A stretch of DNA of 64,000 nt from Pseudomaricurvus alkylphenolicus. GTDB lineage: Bacteria > Pseudomonadota > Gammaproteobacteria > Pseudomonadales > Cellvibrionaceae. The translations under genes were made by a program, and so were the position numbers. The notes beneath the pieces are model-generated. The model was given only the letters and a program-made list of their open reading frames with translations. It was not told the origin of the DNA and ran no database searches. How positions within the stretch are numbered: position 1 is the stretch's first letter; every line of letters starts with the position of its first letter. Positions 1-9,594 of this stretch are shown here, in pieces. Where the stretch lies: positions 448,157 through 512,156 of the forward strand of contig NZ_JAAQPI010000002.1 of assembly GCF_011683955.1 (NCBI RefSeq), written 5' to 3'.

Positions 1-302
1 ACGCCAATACCTACATACTGATGACACGGGCACTGGACTACTTTGATCTGGCGCGCGAGTACGACGACGATCCGGTAAAGGCATTCAGCCGTGCCCAGTG
101 CCGTTACCTGGTGGTTTCGTTTACCACGGACTGGCGTTTTGCGCCGGAGCGCTCTCGAGAGATCGTCGACGCACTGGTTGGTGCCGACAAACCCGTCAGC
201 TACGCCGAGGTGGAGTCCGCCTATGGCCACGATGCCTTCCTGATTCCCATCGACCGTTATTACCGCCTGTTCAGCGAATACATGAAAGGGGTCGAGACCT
301 GA
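1..302 (+). CDS. metX: Homoserine O-acyltransferase MetX, C-terminal part
   Basis: Only the last ~100 residues are present; the reading frame is open at the left window edge (first full codon at base 3). MetX acylates homoserine to activate it for methionine synthesis in the cytoplasm and is an alpha/beta-hydrolase fold enzyme. The tail carries the family's catalytic acid and base region: an Asp in FTTDWRF and the His in YGHDAFL. The stop TGA overlaps the start of metW by one base, the usual metXW arrangement in proteobacteria. The acyl donor (acetyl or succinyl) cannot be told from this fragment. Confidence 0.93.
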   Translation, partial: ANTYILMTRALDYFDLAREYDDDPVKAFSRAQCRYLVVSFTTDWRFAPERSREIVDALVGADKPVSYAEVESAYGHDAFLIPIDRYYRLFSEYMKGVET

Positions 303-910
303 TGTCACTCTCACTACGTACTGATCTGGATGTCATCCAGGCCTGGATTCGGGATGGCAGTCGGGTTCTCGACCTGGGTTGCGGTGACGGCACTTTGATG
401 CAGAATCTGCGCGATCATAAGCGCGTCACCGGATACGGGCTGGAAATCGATCCGGACCACATCACTACCTGTATTGGCAAAGGCCTGAATGTCATTGATC
501 AAAACCTTAATGACGGCCTCGCCAACTTTGCTGACAACAGCTTCGACAGTGTGGTGATGACTCAAGCGCTGCAGACCATGCACGCCCCACACGAAGTACT
601 GCTGGAAATGTTGCGGGTGGGCAAAGAGTGTATTGTCACCTTCCCCAATTTCGGGCACTGGAAAGCCCGTTGGCACCTGCTTTACAACGGCCGCATGCCG
701 GTGTCCGATCTACTCCCCTATCAGTGGTACGACACGCCTAATATCCATTTCTGCACCTTTAAGGATTTTGAGGTCCTGTGTCGCTCTCTGGACATTAACA
801 TTCTGCAGCGGCAGGTGGTGGCTGAACGGCCGATCAGCAAACTGCTCAAGGATCTGCGACCCAACCTGTTCGGGGAAACCGCCATCTATCACCTGCGAAA
901 ACGCCAGTGA
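302..910 (+). CDS. metW: Methionine biosynthesis protein MetW
   Basis: A 202-residue SAM-dependent methyltransferase-fold protein. It has the SAM-binding motif VLDLGCGDG at residues 22-30 and the family signatures FPNFGHW and a C-terminal LRPNLFGE. MetW works with MetX in proteobacterial methionine synthesis. The open frame runs back to base 98, but the ATG at 302 is chosen because it overlaps the metX stop (TGATG-type coupling) and gives the usual family length; the extra upstream codons lie inside metX in another frame. Confidence 0.94.
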   Translation: MSLSLRTDLDVIQAWIRDGSRVLDLGCGDGTLMQNLRDHKRVTGYGLEIDPDHITTCIGKGLNVIDQNLNDGLANFADNSFDSVVMTQALQTMHAPHEVLLEMLRVGKECIVTFPNFGHWKARWHLLYNGRMPVSDLLPYQWYDTPNIHFCTFKDFEVLCRSLDINILQRQVVAERPISKLLKDLRPNLFGETAIYHLRKRQ

Positions 911-972
911 AGCGCTTGCTCGAAAGCAACTACACTTAGGGAGAGCCACTTCGCTTTTTCAAGGAGAAGAAC

Positions 973-1428
973 ATGAATAGCCTAACAATATACCGAGCAG
1001 GGCTGGCCCTGTTGCTGTTGTTGGCGAGCAGCCTGCTGCAGGCAAGCAACAAGCCATACACCACCTTTGGTGACCACAAAGTGCTGCATACGGTGTTTAA
1101 CAGCAGCTTTATTCAGCCCAATATTGCCAGCGCCTATAACCTCACGCGGGGTAAAGATCGTGCACTGATAAATGTTGCCCTGATCCGCAGTACAGAATCC
1201 GGTAACAGCAATGGCCTGCCCGCCAAGGTCACCGGAACCGTTGCCAATCTGATGCAGCAGCAACGCAGCCTGGAGTTTATTGAAATCCACGAGCAGAATG
1301 CCGTGTACTACCTGGCGCCACTGCGCTTTACCAATGAAGAAGTGCTGCACTTTAATCTGGAAGTCACCCCCAAGGGCCAGGGCAAATCCTATACCGTTAA
1401 ATTCAGTAAGAAACTCTATGTCGACTGA
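973..1428 (+). CDS. DUF4426 domain protein, exported
   Basis: A 151-residue protein with an N-terminal signal peptide (hydrophobic run around residues 9-22, cleavage likely near LQASN), so probably periplasmic. It matches the DUF4426 family, typically found next to metXW/rdgB in Pseudomonas-like bacteria; its function is unknown. AAGGAG sits just upstream of the ATG. The 3' end overlaps the rdgB start by 11 bases, so the two are translationally linked. Family assignment is from recall of the characteristic beta-rich pattern (INVALIRS..., FNLEVTPKG) and the neighbourhood. Confidence 0.8.
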   Translation: MNSLTIYRAGLALLLLLASSLLQASNKPYTTFGDHKVLHTVFNSSFIQPNIASAYNLTRGKDRALINVALIRSTESGNSNGLPAKVTGTVANLMQQQRSLEFIEIHEQNAVYYLAPLRFTNEEVLHFNLEVTPKGQGKSYTVKFSKKLYVD

Positions 1429-2050
1429 TGCTAAGGGCGAACGCCCCCGAATTGTGCTGGCCAGTGGAAATGCCGGCAAGCTGAATGAATTCCGAACCCT
1501 GTTGCAGGGATTCGATATCCTGCCGCAGTCGGACTTTGATCTGGACAGTGCCGAGGAGACCGGCCTCAGCTTTGTGGAAAACGCGATTCTGAAAGCCCGC
1601 CACGCCTGCCAGTTTACCGGATTGCCCGCCATCGCCGACGATTCCGGCCTGGAGGTGGATGCCCTGCAAGGGCAACCCGGCATCCATTCGGCCCGCTTCG
1701 CCGGCGTGGATGGCGCCGGCAAAGACGCTGCCAACAATGCCAAGTTACTGAACAGTCTGGCCGGATTGTCCCAGGAAGAGCGCGGGGCGCGCTTCCAATG
1801 TGTGCTGGTCTATATGCGCCATGCGGAAGACCCCACGCCGCTGGTGTGCCAGGCCAGCTGGGAGGGCAAGATCCTGCACCAGCCCAGCGGCGAAGGCGGC
1901 TTTGGTTACGACCCTCTGTTTTACGTGGAGCAGCATCAGTGCAGCGCCGCCGAACTGAGCAAGGAACAGAAAAACGCCATCAGCCATCGCGGTAAAGCTA
2001 TGGACCTGCTGCTGGCCAGACTCCAGCAACAGGGCATATTGGCTCCGTAA
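1418..2050 (+). CDS. rdgB: RdgB/HAM1 non-canonical purine NTP pyrophosphatase
   Basis: This 210-residue house-cleaning enzyme hydrolyses dITP, XTP and related deaminated purine nucleotides to the monophosphate, keeping them out of DNA and RNA. Motifs seen: SGNAGK at residues 16-21 (substrate binding), ADDSGLEVD at 73-81 (metal and catalysis) and GFGYDPLF near 165. An in-frame upstream start exists at 1280, inside the DUF4426 gene; the ATG at 1418 gives normal family length and overlaps the DUF4426 stop by 11 bases. hemW follows after 5 bases, so rdgB-hemW form an operon, as in many gammaproteobacteria. Confidence 0.96.
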   Translation: MSTDAKGERPRIVLASGNAGKLNEFRTLLQGFDILPQSDFDLDSAEETGLSFVENAILKARHACQFTGLPAIADDSGLEVDALQGQPGIHSARFAGVDGAGKDAANNAKLLNSLAGLSQEERGARFQCVLVYMRHAEDPTPLVCQASWEGKILHQPSGEGGFGYDPLFYVEQHQCSAAELSKEQKNAISHRGKAMDLLLARLQQQGILAP

Positions 2051-2055
2051 CCCCC

Positions 2056-3216
2056 ATGCTGGAACTACCGCCGCTGTCGCTCTATCTTCACATCCCCTGG
2101 TGTGTGCGTAAGTGCCCCTATTGTGACTTCAACTCCCATCAGTCAGGCGCTGAGCTTCCAGAGGCTGACTATGTGAAAGCGATCCTGGAAGACTTGCGCC
2201 GCAGCCTGCCCCTGGTACAAGGCCGTCGCCTGCAAAGTATTTTTATTGGCGGGGGCACTCCCAGCCTGTTCCAGCCCGGCGCCTTTGACACCCTTCTCAG
2301 AGCTTTCGAAAAACAGATTGGCTTTGAGCCCGACATCGAAATCACCATGGAGGCCAACCCGGGCACCTTTGAACAAAGGCGCTTTCTCGGATATCGCAGT
2401 GCCGGCATCAATCGCCTGTCCATCGGTATCCAGAGTTTTTCTGACCTTCATCTGCAACAGCTGGGCCGGATCCATGGCCGTGAGGAAGCCCTGTGTGCCG
2501 TAGCCATGGCGCGCCAGGCCGGCTTTGACAACATCAATCTCGATCTGATGCACGGACTACCGGGCCAAACCCCGATGGATGCTTCACAGGACCTGATGAC
2601 TGCCATGGACCTGGATCCGGAGCACCTTTCCTGGTACCAGCTTACCATTGAGCCCAATACCGAATTTTACAGCCGCCCTCCGGTTCTGCCCGAGGACGAT
2701 GCACTGGCTGACATCCAGCAGCATGGCGAACGTTTGCTGCGCAATGGGGGCTATCGCCAGTATGAAGTGTCGGCTTATGCCAGCCGGCCTCAGCGCCGCT
2801 CTCGCCATAACCTCAACTACTGGACGTTTGGCGATTACCTGGGGCTGGGAGCCGGCGCCCACGGCAAAATTACACTGCCCGATCAGGGCCATATCCTGCG
2901 ATTCAATAAAACCCGACTGCCCCGACACTATCTGGAGCATATGGCCGCCCAGGATGGCGGCGCTGATGGTGGAGCCAAAACCATCAAACAGGACGATCTG
3001 CCGCTTGAATATATGATGAATTGCCTGCGTTTGGTGGAGGGTACGGATCTGAAGCTGTTTGAACCCCGCACAGGACTAAAACTCGCCAGAATAGCGTCGC
3101 CACTGAAGATTCTGCAGAATCAGGGATTGATCAGCACAGAGGGTGACATGCTGCGCACCACAGAGACCGGGCAGCGGTATTTGAATCAAGTGCTGGAATC
3201 CTTTGTCAACCTGTAG
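2056..3216 (+). CDS. hemW: Radical SAM heme chaperone HemW
   Basis: A 386-residue radical SAM protein of the HemN-like family. The 4Fe-4S motif is C16-x3-C20-x2-C23, followed by D24-F25; true HemN enzymes carry a further Cys at the F25 position, so this is the HemW (heme-binding chaperone) type rather than coproporphyrinogen dehydrogenase. GGGTPS at 65-70 binds SAM. The C-terminal HemN_C domain is present. HemW is thought to insert heme into membrane respiratory enzymes. It lies 5 bases behind rdgB. Confidence 0.94.
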   Translation: MLELPPLSLYLHIPWCVRKCPYCDFNSHQSGAELPEADYVKAILEDLRRSLPLVQGRRLQSIFIGGGTPSLFQPGAFDTLLRAFEKQIGFEPDIEITMEANPGTFEQRRFLGYRSAGINRLSIGIQSFSDLHLQQLGRIHGREEALCAVAMARQAGFDNINLDLMHGLPGQTPMDASQDLMTAMDLDPEHLSWYQLTIEPNTEFYSRPPVLPEDDALADIQQHGERLLRNGGYRQYEVSAYASRPQRRSRHNLNYWTFGDYLGLGAGAHGKITLPDQGHILRFNKTRLPRHYLEHMAAQDGGADGGAKTIKQDDLPLEYMMNCLRLVEGTDLKLFEPRTGLKLARIASPLKILQNQGLISTEGDMLRTTETGQRYLNQVLESFVNL

Positions 3217-3495
3217 TCAACGAAACCCACAGTTATCAAGGCCCCTGGCCAATTAGAACGCCCTAAAACGGGGAAAAAGCGACAGCTGGCTGCTACAATT
3301 GCTATGGCGCGCCACCAAAAGGCATTCAGCCTTGCTCCGAAGGGCCAGCCTTGTTCAGGAGGATGAGTTGCGCGATAGTTGGGAAATCCCGGAGATTCAA
3401 TAAAATAGGGACAAGCGTAAGACTGCCTGAGAGGTTATCCGGCAAAGTATTTACCTCCAGTCGACAGTAAAAGGAACTGGCCATCCGCCACCTGC

Positions 3496-5913
3496 ATGCT
3501 CAACCTCAGCGAATACCGCCGACGCAACCCGATCGCCACCAAACTGATGGCGCTGATTCTGCTGACCAGCTCGATGATCGCCCTGATCGCCATCCTGCTG
3601 CAGCTGTATACCAGCTTTCGAGACGATATTTCTGAACTGGAAAAGCGCCTCGACCAGGTGCGTATCAGTACCCTGCCCAGTATTACCAAGAGCCTTTGGG
3701 GCTTTGACGAGGAGCAGCTGAACGTCCAAATCCGATCGGTGTTGGAGGTGGAAGACGTGGTCCAGGTAACCGTGGTCTGGCGCGACTGGAACAACCAGGA
3801 GCAAGCCATGATGGCCAGCTCTCTGGATTCCAGGCTGGGACTCGAGCAGGTCGAACAAGCCACAGAAAAGGTCCTGATCAAGGAATATCCCCTTGTTTAT
3901 ACCGCGGAAAATGCCCCGGACCAGACGCTGGGCAAACTGATTGTGACCGCGAGTCTAGACAGTGTTTACCAGAAGCTCTGGGAGCGGGCCTGGTTTATCG
4001 GTACCCTGCAGGGCACAAAAACCCTGATCGTGTCCCTGTTTATTCTGTGGCTGGTGCGCTCCCTGCTGACCAAACATATGGACACCATCGCCCGCTATAC
4101 CCGACAGTTGAATCTGGACAAACTGAAGATTGGCCTGCGTCTGAACCGTTCCAAATCACCGCACAGCGCGCCGGATGAGCTGGATAATGTGGTGGAGGCC
4201 ATCAATCAAATGAGGGAGTCGCTGATCGAGGATATCGACCAGCGGCAGGCGATGGAAAGTGCGCTGCTGGCCGAAAAAGAGGAAAAACTCGAAAGCCATC
4301 GTCAGAAAGCAGCCGCCGAGGAAGCCAATAAGGCCAAAAGTCAATTCCTCGCCACCATGAGCCATGAGATCCGTACCCCAATGAATGGCGTTATCGGCAT
4401 GGTGGAACTGCTGCGCGATACGCCCCTCAACGACAACCAGCAACATTATCTGGATGTCATCCACCGTTCTGGTGAGACCCTGTTAACCATCATCAATGAC
4501 ATTCTCGACTACTCCAAGATCGAAGCCGGCAAAATGGAGTTGGAGTCGGTGGTGTTCAATCTGGAAGAGTTGATTGAGGATTGTGTCCAGCTATTTGGTG
4601 CCACCGCCAACAAACGCCACATTGAGCTGGTGGGCAGTGTCAGTCCCACCACCCCCATCTACGTCTACGGTGATCCCACCCGTCTGCGTCAGATTCTCAT
4701 TAATCTGATCGGGAATGCTTTTAAGTTCACCTCGGAAGGCTGTATCTCTATCAATGCTCAACGGCAACCTGACACAGATGTGGACAATCCCGCTGTGCGA
4801 TTCGCTGTCATCGACAGCGGAATCGGCATCTCCGATGACGCCCAGCGCGGACTGTTTCAATCATTCAGCCAGGCGGACAGTTCGACAACCCGAAAATACG
4901 GGGGCACCGGCCTGGGGCTGGCCATCTGCAAACGCCTGGTTGAGCTGATGGGGGGAAGTATCGGTTGCGAGAGTGTGGAAGGGCAGGGCTCTACCTTCTG
5001 GTTTACCGCCCAATTCACCCGCGCCGATGCCCCACCGGAATCCCTGGGGCGCATTCTTCCCAGCTTGGCCGGAAAACACCTGTTAATTGTGGAAGATAAT
5101 CGACAGTTGGCCGATACCCTCTGCCACCACGCGCGCAGTTGGGGCATGCTGGTAGACTCTGTCCGCAGTGCCGATCAATGCCTGACGATGCTCGCAGAGC
5201 GACGCCAACGGGAGGAGCCCGAGTACGATTTCATCTCTCTGGACTACTACCTGACCGATGGCGATGGCATCAGCCTGGCTGGCGATATCCTCAAGGATAA
5301 CCCCAAGTGCAGCAGCAAAATGTTTATGCTCACCGCCTCCGACGACCCCTTTAGCCATGACGTCCTGGCGCAGAAACAGATATTGGCCGTGCTGCGCAAG
5401 CCAATGTCTCCGAAGAAGTTACGAATAGAGCTGGGTCAACTGCAGGGGCAAACCCTGGATACTCGTGTGGTGCCTGCGGAGAGCACCGAAAGCCAGTCCA
5501 ACTTTGCCAATTTGCGGATTTTGGTGGCGGAAGACAACTCAGTGAACCGCATGGTCATCAAGGGATTGCTGGGAAAGCTGCAGATCACACCTACTCTGGT
5601 GGAGAATGGACTCCAGGCCTGGGAACAGAGCGTGCACGCTGAGAAACCCTACGATTTGATTCTGATGGACTGTGAAATGCCTGAAATGGACGGGTTTGAA
5701 GCCACCCGGCGCATCCGCCAATATGAAAAAGAGCACCAGGTGGAGGCGACCCCAATCGTCGCCCTGACCGCTCATGCCATGCAGGAACACCGGGAAATGG
5801 TGTACGCCTGTGGCATGAATCACTTCCTGTGCAAGCCTGTTACCCTGCAGGAACTGCGCAGCGCCTTCGACAAATTGGGCTTATCCAAGTCCGTGGAAAG
5901 CGTTATTTCTTGA
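3496..5913 (+). CDS. Membrane hybrid sensor histidine kinase with two receivers
   Basis: An 805-residue inner-membrane kinase. TM1 is about residues 18-38, followed by a periplasmic sensor of ~130 residues and TM2 about 173-191, then a linker/coiled coil. The HisKA box holds H290 ([11 protein letters not shown]), and the HATPase domain (~390-510) shows N, G1 (DSGIGIS) and G2 (GGTGLGLAI) boxes. Two receiver domains follow, with phospho-acceptors D583 (weakly conserved around it, [11 protein letters not shown]) and D725 ([11 protein letters not shown]). There is no HPt domain, so the relay needs an HPt elsewhere. The overall plan resembles BarA-like kinases but BarA ends in HPt. The 279 bases upstream hold no gene; no clear promoter recognised. 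Signal unknown. Confidence 0.9.
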   Translation: MLNLSEYRRRNPIATKLMALILLTSSMIALIAILLQLYTSFRDDISELEKRLDQVRISTLPSITKSLWGFDEEQLNVQIRSVLEVEDVVQVTVVWRDWNNQEQAMMASSLDSRLGLEQVEQATEKVLIKEYPLVYTAENAPDQTLGKLIVTASLDSVYQKLWERAWFIGTLQGTKTLIVSLFILWLVRSLLTKHMDTIARYTRQLNLDKLKIGLRLNRSKSPHSAPDELDNVVEAINQMRESLIEDIDQRQAMESALLAEKEEKLESHRQKAAAEEANKAKSQFLATMSHEIRTPMNGVIGMVELLRDTPLNDNQQHYLDVIHRSGETLLTIINDILDYSKIEAGKMELESVVFNLEELIEDCVQLFGATANKRHIELVGSVSPTTPIYVYGDPTRLRQILINLIGNAFKFTSEGCISINAQRQPDTDVDNPAVRFAVIDSGIGISDDAQRGLFQSFSQADSSTTRKYGGTGLGLAICKRLVELMGGSIGCESVEGQGSTFWFTAQFTRADAPPESLGRILPSLAGKHLLIVEDNRQLADTLCHHARSWGMLVDSVRSADQCLTMLAERRQREEPEYDFISLDYYLTDGDGISLAGDILKDNPKCSSKMFMLTASDDPFSHDVLAQKQILAVLRKPMSPKKLRIELGQLQGQTLDTRVVPAESTESQSNFANLRILVAEDNSVNRMVIKGLLGKLQITPTLVENGLQAWEQSVHAEKPYDLILMDCEMPEMDGFEATRRIRQYEKEHQVEATPIVALTAHAMQEHREMVYACGMNHFLCKPVTLQELRSAFDKLGLSKSVESVIS

Positions 5914-5929
5914 GCCTGCAGCCCTCAGC

Positions 5930-7048
5930 CTAGCAACATCCACCGGAATCGTTGCCACCGGCGTGGCTGGCTCCCTTGGTTTCTGCCGCCGGTCGCAGAG
6001 TGCCGGCGGGTTTGCAGAAGCAGCCATTATTGATCTCTTCAGCCGGGCTCATACCCACGAAATGCTCCTGATAATCTCCACTGGTAAGCAGCTCGAAGGT
6101 ACGCCGGGATACCGCCGTGCGATCACCGCGGCAATAAACGTTGCCCAGGTCGTCCTCCACTTTGCTGAAAGGTCCGCGATACAGGACCGCGTCACCACCG
6201 TCATAAAGATCTTGGCGGCTTGGTTTAGTCGCTACCAGGGTGACTGAGCGAAATTCGATACCTTCAACCACCTGCCAGGGTTCAGACTCCCACTTATCGT
6301 AGGCCACCCCGACAAATCCGGCGTCGAGAAAGGCCTGCACAAACTCTTTTTCCTGGAAGGCACCGGAAATACAACCACTCCAGAGTTGAGCGTCGTCCTG
6401 CAGGTGTTGGGGCACAGGCTCGTCACAGACAATATCCGAGATCGCCACACGACCACCGGGCTTGAGAACACGAAACACCTCTCTCAGCATCTGCGCCCGG
6501 TCATTCTGGGCCACGAGATTGAGGACGCAGTTGGATACCACCAGGCTGACGCTGTCATCCTCAACCAACGGACTGTCCGCCCTTTGACGTTGCTTCCACT
6601 GCTCCAATGCCTGCATACCGGCCAGATCTTTGACCGGGTTTTGTGCCAGCCATTGCTCCAGCGCACTGACATCCAGTGCCAGGTCCTGAATGTAGCCTTT
6701 GCGGAAATCCACTCGATCGGAGCCCAGTTTGCTGGCCATTTCATCCTGATAGCTCCGCGCCAACTCGAGCATATCATCGGTCATATCAACACCAATCACG
6801 GCTCCCTGCTCACCGACAATTTGAGCCGCCATGTAGCAGATCTTGCCGCCGCCGCTGCCCAGATCGAGTACCACATCCCCTTCACGCACATAGCGGGAGG
6901 GGTCTCCGCATCCATAGTCACGTTCGATGATTTCAGTGGGCAGCATCTTCAGCAGCGAGGTGTCGTAGTCCACCGGACAACAGAGTGCTTCCTGCACCGC
7001 TTTGGCGCCTTCGGCGTAGCGCTCACTCACAAGTGTTTCGACGTTCAT
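5930..7048 (-). CDS. arsM: ArsM-type arsenite (metalloid) methyltransferase with Cys-rich tail
   Basis: A 372-residue SAM methyltransferase. SAM motif VVLDLGSGGGK lies at 59-69. Three cysteines fall where As(III) S-adenosylmethionine methyltransferases bind arsenic: C47 (YGCGDP), C174 (SNCVLNL) and C226 (SGCISGAF); a CC pair is at 23-24. Unusual features are an insertion around residues 135-163 and a ~100-residue C-terminal extension with NVYCRGD, GCFCKP and a terminal GGCC. The start at 7048 is chosen over an in-frame ATG 24 bases upstream because AGAAGGA sits just ahead of it. It is divergent from trxA, and thioredoxin is a known reductant for ArsM. No ArsR regulator is present here. Substrate could be As, Se or Te. 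Confidence 0.8.
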   Translation of the reverse strand: MNVETLVSERYAEGAKAVQEALCCPVDYDTSLLKMLPTEIIERDYGCGDPSRYVREGDVVLDLGSGGGKICYMAAQIVGEQGAVIGVDMTDDMLELARSYQDEMASKLGSDRVDFRKGYIQDLALDVSALEQWLAQNPVKDLAGMQALEQWKQRQRADSPLVEDDSVSLVVSNCVLNLVAQNDRAQMLREVFRVLKPGGRVAISDIVCDEPVPQHLQDDAQLWSGCISGAFQEKEFVQAFLDAGFVGVAYDKWESEPWQVVEGIEFRSVTLVATKPSRQDLYDGGDAVLYRGPFSKVEDDLGNVYCRGDRTAVSRRTFELLTSGDYQEHFVGMSPAEEINNGCFCKPAGTLRPAAETKGASHAGGNDSGGCC

Positions 7049-7344
7049 AGGTAATCCTTCTATAGGCGGCAATCAGATTTTGGATTTGGGGGCATAATAG
7101 CCCACTGGCGCAGCCTCATCTATCGCACTTATTACGTTCATGGCAGATGATGGAGGGGCTGGCAGCCGCCGTCTTGGAAAGCAAGCCGCCGCGTTGGTTC
7201 CCGCATCTGGCGGTAGAAGTGGCATAAGATAAGGGGTTTCCCCTTGAGTGTTGCCCCTGCTCTTATTATCATCCCAGGTCTTTAGAGAGCGACGGAGAGG
7301 TCAATGACCTGATGTCGCGCACCGTCACTCGCAGGAGAAAGATT

Positions 7345-7671
7345 ATGAGTAACAGCATCGTGCATGTAACCGATGCCAGCTTTGAGACCGAGGTACTCAA
7401 CGCTGAGGGCCCCGTACTGGTCGATTTTTGGGCAGAATGGTGTGGTCCCTGTAAGATGATTGCCCCCGTTCTCGATGAGCTGTCTGGCGAGTACGCCGGT
7501 AAAATCAAGATCTGTAAAATGGATGTTGATGCCAATCAGGAGACCCCGGGCAAGTTCAATATTCGTGGTATTCCCACCCTGATTATCTTCAAGGGCGGTA
7601 ACGCCGAAGGAACCAAGGTTGGTGCCCTGTCGAAAGCGCAATTGGTCGAATTTATTGACGGCTGTCTGTAA
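7345..7671 (+). CDS. trxA: Thioredoxin 1 (TrxA)
   Basis: A 108-residue thioredoxin, the cytoplasmic protein-disulfide reductant. The redox motif W32-C33-G-P-C36-K is present, with cis-Pro in RGIPTL. The frame opens earlier at 7312 but the ATG at 7345 follows GGAG and gives the standard length. The gene precedes rho, as in E. coli and Pseudomonas, and lies divergent from the ArsM-type gene. Confidence 0.98.
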   Translation: MSNSIVHVTDASFETEVLNAEGPVLVDFWAEWCGPCKMIAPVLDELSGEYAGKIKICKMDVDANQETPGKFNIRGIPTLIIFKGGNAEGTKVGALSKAQLVEFIDGCL

Positions 7672-7684
7672 TTCGATTGACGCT

Positions 7685-7710
7685 GCCTGTGCTCAATGGC
7701 GAGTACAGGC
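7685..7710 (+). other. Hairpin behind trxA
   Basis: GCCTGTGCTC and GAGTACAGGC pair over 10 bp (one G-U) with a six-base loop, 14 bases after the trxA stop. No T-run follows, so it is more likely an mRNA 3' stabiliser or part of a factor-dependent end than an intrinsic terminator. Confidence 0.45.
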
Positions 7711-7785
7711 GGCCGGTTCCGGTTGACCGACACATCAAATCGGCCATTCTCGCCATCCCGCTGGCCAAATTTTGCTCTTTTAATT

Positions 7786-7814
7786 TTGCACAGGGTAATT
7801 TTTGCCGCTATACT
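7786..7814 (+). promoter_or_regulatory. Predicted sigma-70 promoter of rho
   Basis: TTGCAC (7786-7791) and TATACT (7809-7814) are separated by exactly 17 bases, a close match to the vegetative consensus. Transcription would begin near 7821 and give a leader of about 340 bases before the rho ATG. The 486-base trxA-rho gap therefore holds a hairpin, this promoter and a long leader. Confidence 0.65.
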
Positions 7815-7860
7815 GTCCTCCATCTATACAGGTCGCCTGGACAGACCGGCTCGCGCTACA

Positions 7861-7962
7861 ATGACAAGCAAGCGTTACAAATGCGAGATTGCTAGATATT
7901 TGCAAAGCCAGAACGAGAATTTGCAAGATAAAAAGGACGCCGTGTGGAGTATCCCCGGTTAA
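7861..7962 (+). CDS. Possible 33-codon leader ORF in the rho 5' leader
   Basis: ATG-to-TAA frame of 33 residues (begins MTSKRYKCE, ends WSIPG, lysine/glutamine-rich) about 40 bases after the predicted rho transcription start. E. coli rho has a similar-sized leader ORF (rhoL, also 33 codons) in a leader that takes part in autogenous attenuation by Rho. No sequence similarity to rhoL is claimed, and no clear ribosome binding site precedes it. It may simply be open by chance. Confidence 0.3.
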   Translation: MTSKRYKCEIARYLQSQNENLQDKKDAVWSIPG

Positions 7963-8157
7963 CTAACGTAAGCTTCTGACCAGCCAACCCCCACAATTTT
8001 CAAGCGCTCATTACCCTTATTCATCCTGCCGGATTCAATGGATAATTTCACATTGATCGACAGAAGCCCGGGTGATTATGCCGAAACATCACACAGCCAT
8101 CTAGCGGTGGTTGATCCATTAATTCAAAACTGACTATCACAGTTGCAACGAATTCCT

Positions 8158-9417
8158 ATGAACCTGACCGATCTGAAAACCAAACCCATTGAAGAACTGA
8201 TTGCCATTGCCAAAGAAATGGGCATGGAGAACCTCGCCCGTTCACGCAAACAGGACATCATATTTAACATCCTGAAACGCCACGCCAAGAGCGGTGAAGA
8301 TATCTACGGCGACGGGGTGTTGGAAATTCTTCAGGACGGGTTTGGCTTTCTGCGTTCGGCGGACAGTTCTTATCTGGCCGGCCCCGATGACATCTACGTC
8401 TCACCAAGCCAGATTCGCCGCTTCAACCTTCGCACCGGCGACACCATAGAGGGCAAGATCCGCCCACCTAAGGATGGCGAACGCTACTTCGCTATGCTCA
8501 AGGTCAACCAGATCAACTTTGATAAGCCCGAAAATTCCAAGAACAAGATTCTGTTCGAAAACCTGACGCCGCTGTTCCCCAATGATCGTCTGGTGTTGGA
8601 AGCCGGTAACGGTTCCACTGAGGACTTGACGGGTCGAATCATCGACCTGATCGCTCCGATTGGCAAAGGCCAGCGCGGTCTGATTGTGGCACCGCCAAAG
8701 GCCGGTAAGACCATTATGATGCAGAACATTGCCCAGGCGATTACCCGCAACAACCCGGAGTGTCACCTGATCGTACTGTTGATTGACGAACGCCCTGAAG
8801 AAGTGACGGAAATGCAGCGCTCTGTGCGCGGCGAAGTTGTGGCCTCCACCTTCGATGAACCACCGGCACGCCACGTACAGGTGGCCGAAATGGTGATCGA
8901 GAAAGCCAAGCGATTGGTGGAGCACAAGAAAGATGTGGTTATCCTGCTGGACTCCATTAACCGTCTTGCCCGTGCCTACAACACCATTGTACCGTCCTCC
9001 GGCAAGGTATTGACCGGTGGTGTGGACGCTCACGCCCTCGAGCGTCCAAAACGTTTCTTTGGTGCCGCCCGTAACATTGAAGAAGGCGGCAGCCTCTCCA
9101 TCGTCGCCACCGCACTGGTGGAAACCGGCTCCAAGATGGACGAGGTGATTTTTGAAGAATTTAAAGGTACAGGTAACCAGGAATTGCACCTGGATCGCAA
9201 GATTTCAGAGAAGCGGGTCTACCCGGCCATTAATATCCGTCGCTCCGGCACCCGTCGCGAAGATCTGTTGATGCGTGAAGACGAGCTGCAACGCGTCTGG
9301 ATTCTGCGCAAGCTGTTGCACGATATGGAAGATATCGGCGCAACCGAGTTTTTGGTAGACAAACTCAAAGATCACAAGACCAACGACGAGTTCTTCCTGT
9401 CGATGAAGCGCAAGTAA
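8158..9417 (+). CDS. rho: Transcription termination factor Rho
   Basis: A 419-residue hexameric RNA helicase/ATPase, the same length as E. coli Rho. N-terminal Rho_N begins MNLTDLK; a cold-shock-like RNA-binding domain is at about 50-120 (GFGFLRS). The Walker A region APPKAGKT is near residue 180 and the Q/R loops and [22 protein letters not shown]-type segment are intact. The ATG at 8158 is chosen over an upstream in-frame codon at 8143 on family alignment. It is preceded by a long leader with its own promoter, consistent with autoregulation. Confidence 0.98.
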   Translation: MNLTDLKTKPIEELIAIAKEMGMENLARSRKQDIIFNILKRHAKSGEDIYGDGVLEILQDGFGFLRSADSSYLAGPDDIYVSPSQIRRFNLRTGDTIEGKIRPPKDGERYFAMLKVNQINFDKPENSKNKILFENLTPLFPNDRLVLEAGNGSTEDLTGRIIDLIAPIGKGQRGLIVAPPKAGKTIMMQNIAQAITRNNPECHLIVLLIDERPEEVTEMQRSVRGEVVASTFDEPPARHVQVAEMVIEKAKRLVEHKKDVVILLDSINRLARAYNTIVPSSGKVLTGGVDAHALERPKRFFGAARNIEEGGSLSIVATALVETGSKMDEVIFEEFKGTGNQELHLDRKISEKRVYPAINIRRSGTRREDLLMREDELQRVWILRKLLHDMEDIGATEFLVDKLKDHKTNDEFFLSMKRK

Positions 9418-9594
9418 CGGCAATAAAAACGACAGCAGGGAGCGCGGCGCAAGTAAATCAGACCAGGATGGACTATCCTGAAAAAGCTAATAACAGAAAC
9501 GCACCTGTAACCGGAGCGGTGCAAAGTTTCGATTTTCGTCGCAGGCACGTGAGAGTGATTGCGACGACTAATTCCGGAAATCGGCCGAACTGCC

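Noticed and set aside
982-1743. 253-codon antisense ORF over the DUF4426 and rdgB genes.
   Set aside because: Both sense genes are supported by family motifs; the antisense frame has none.
8401-9189. 262-codon antisense ORF inside rho.
   Set aside because: It is the complement of a highly conserved gene, with no ribosome binding site or recognisable protein.
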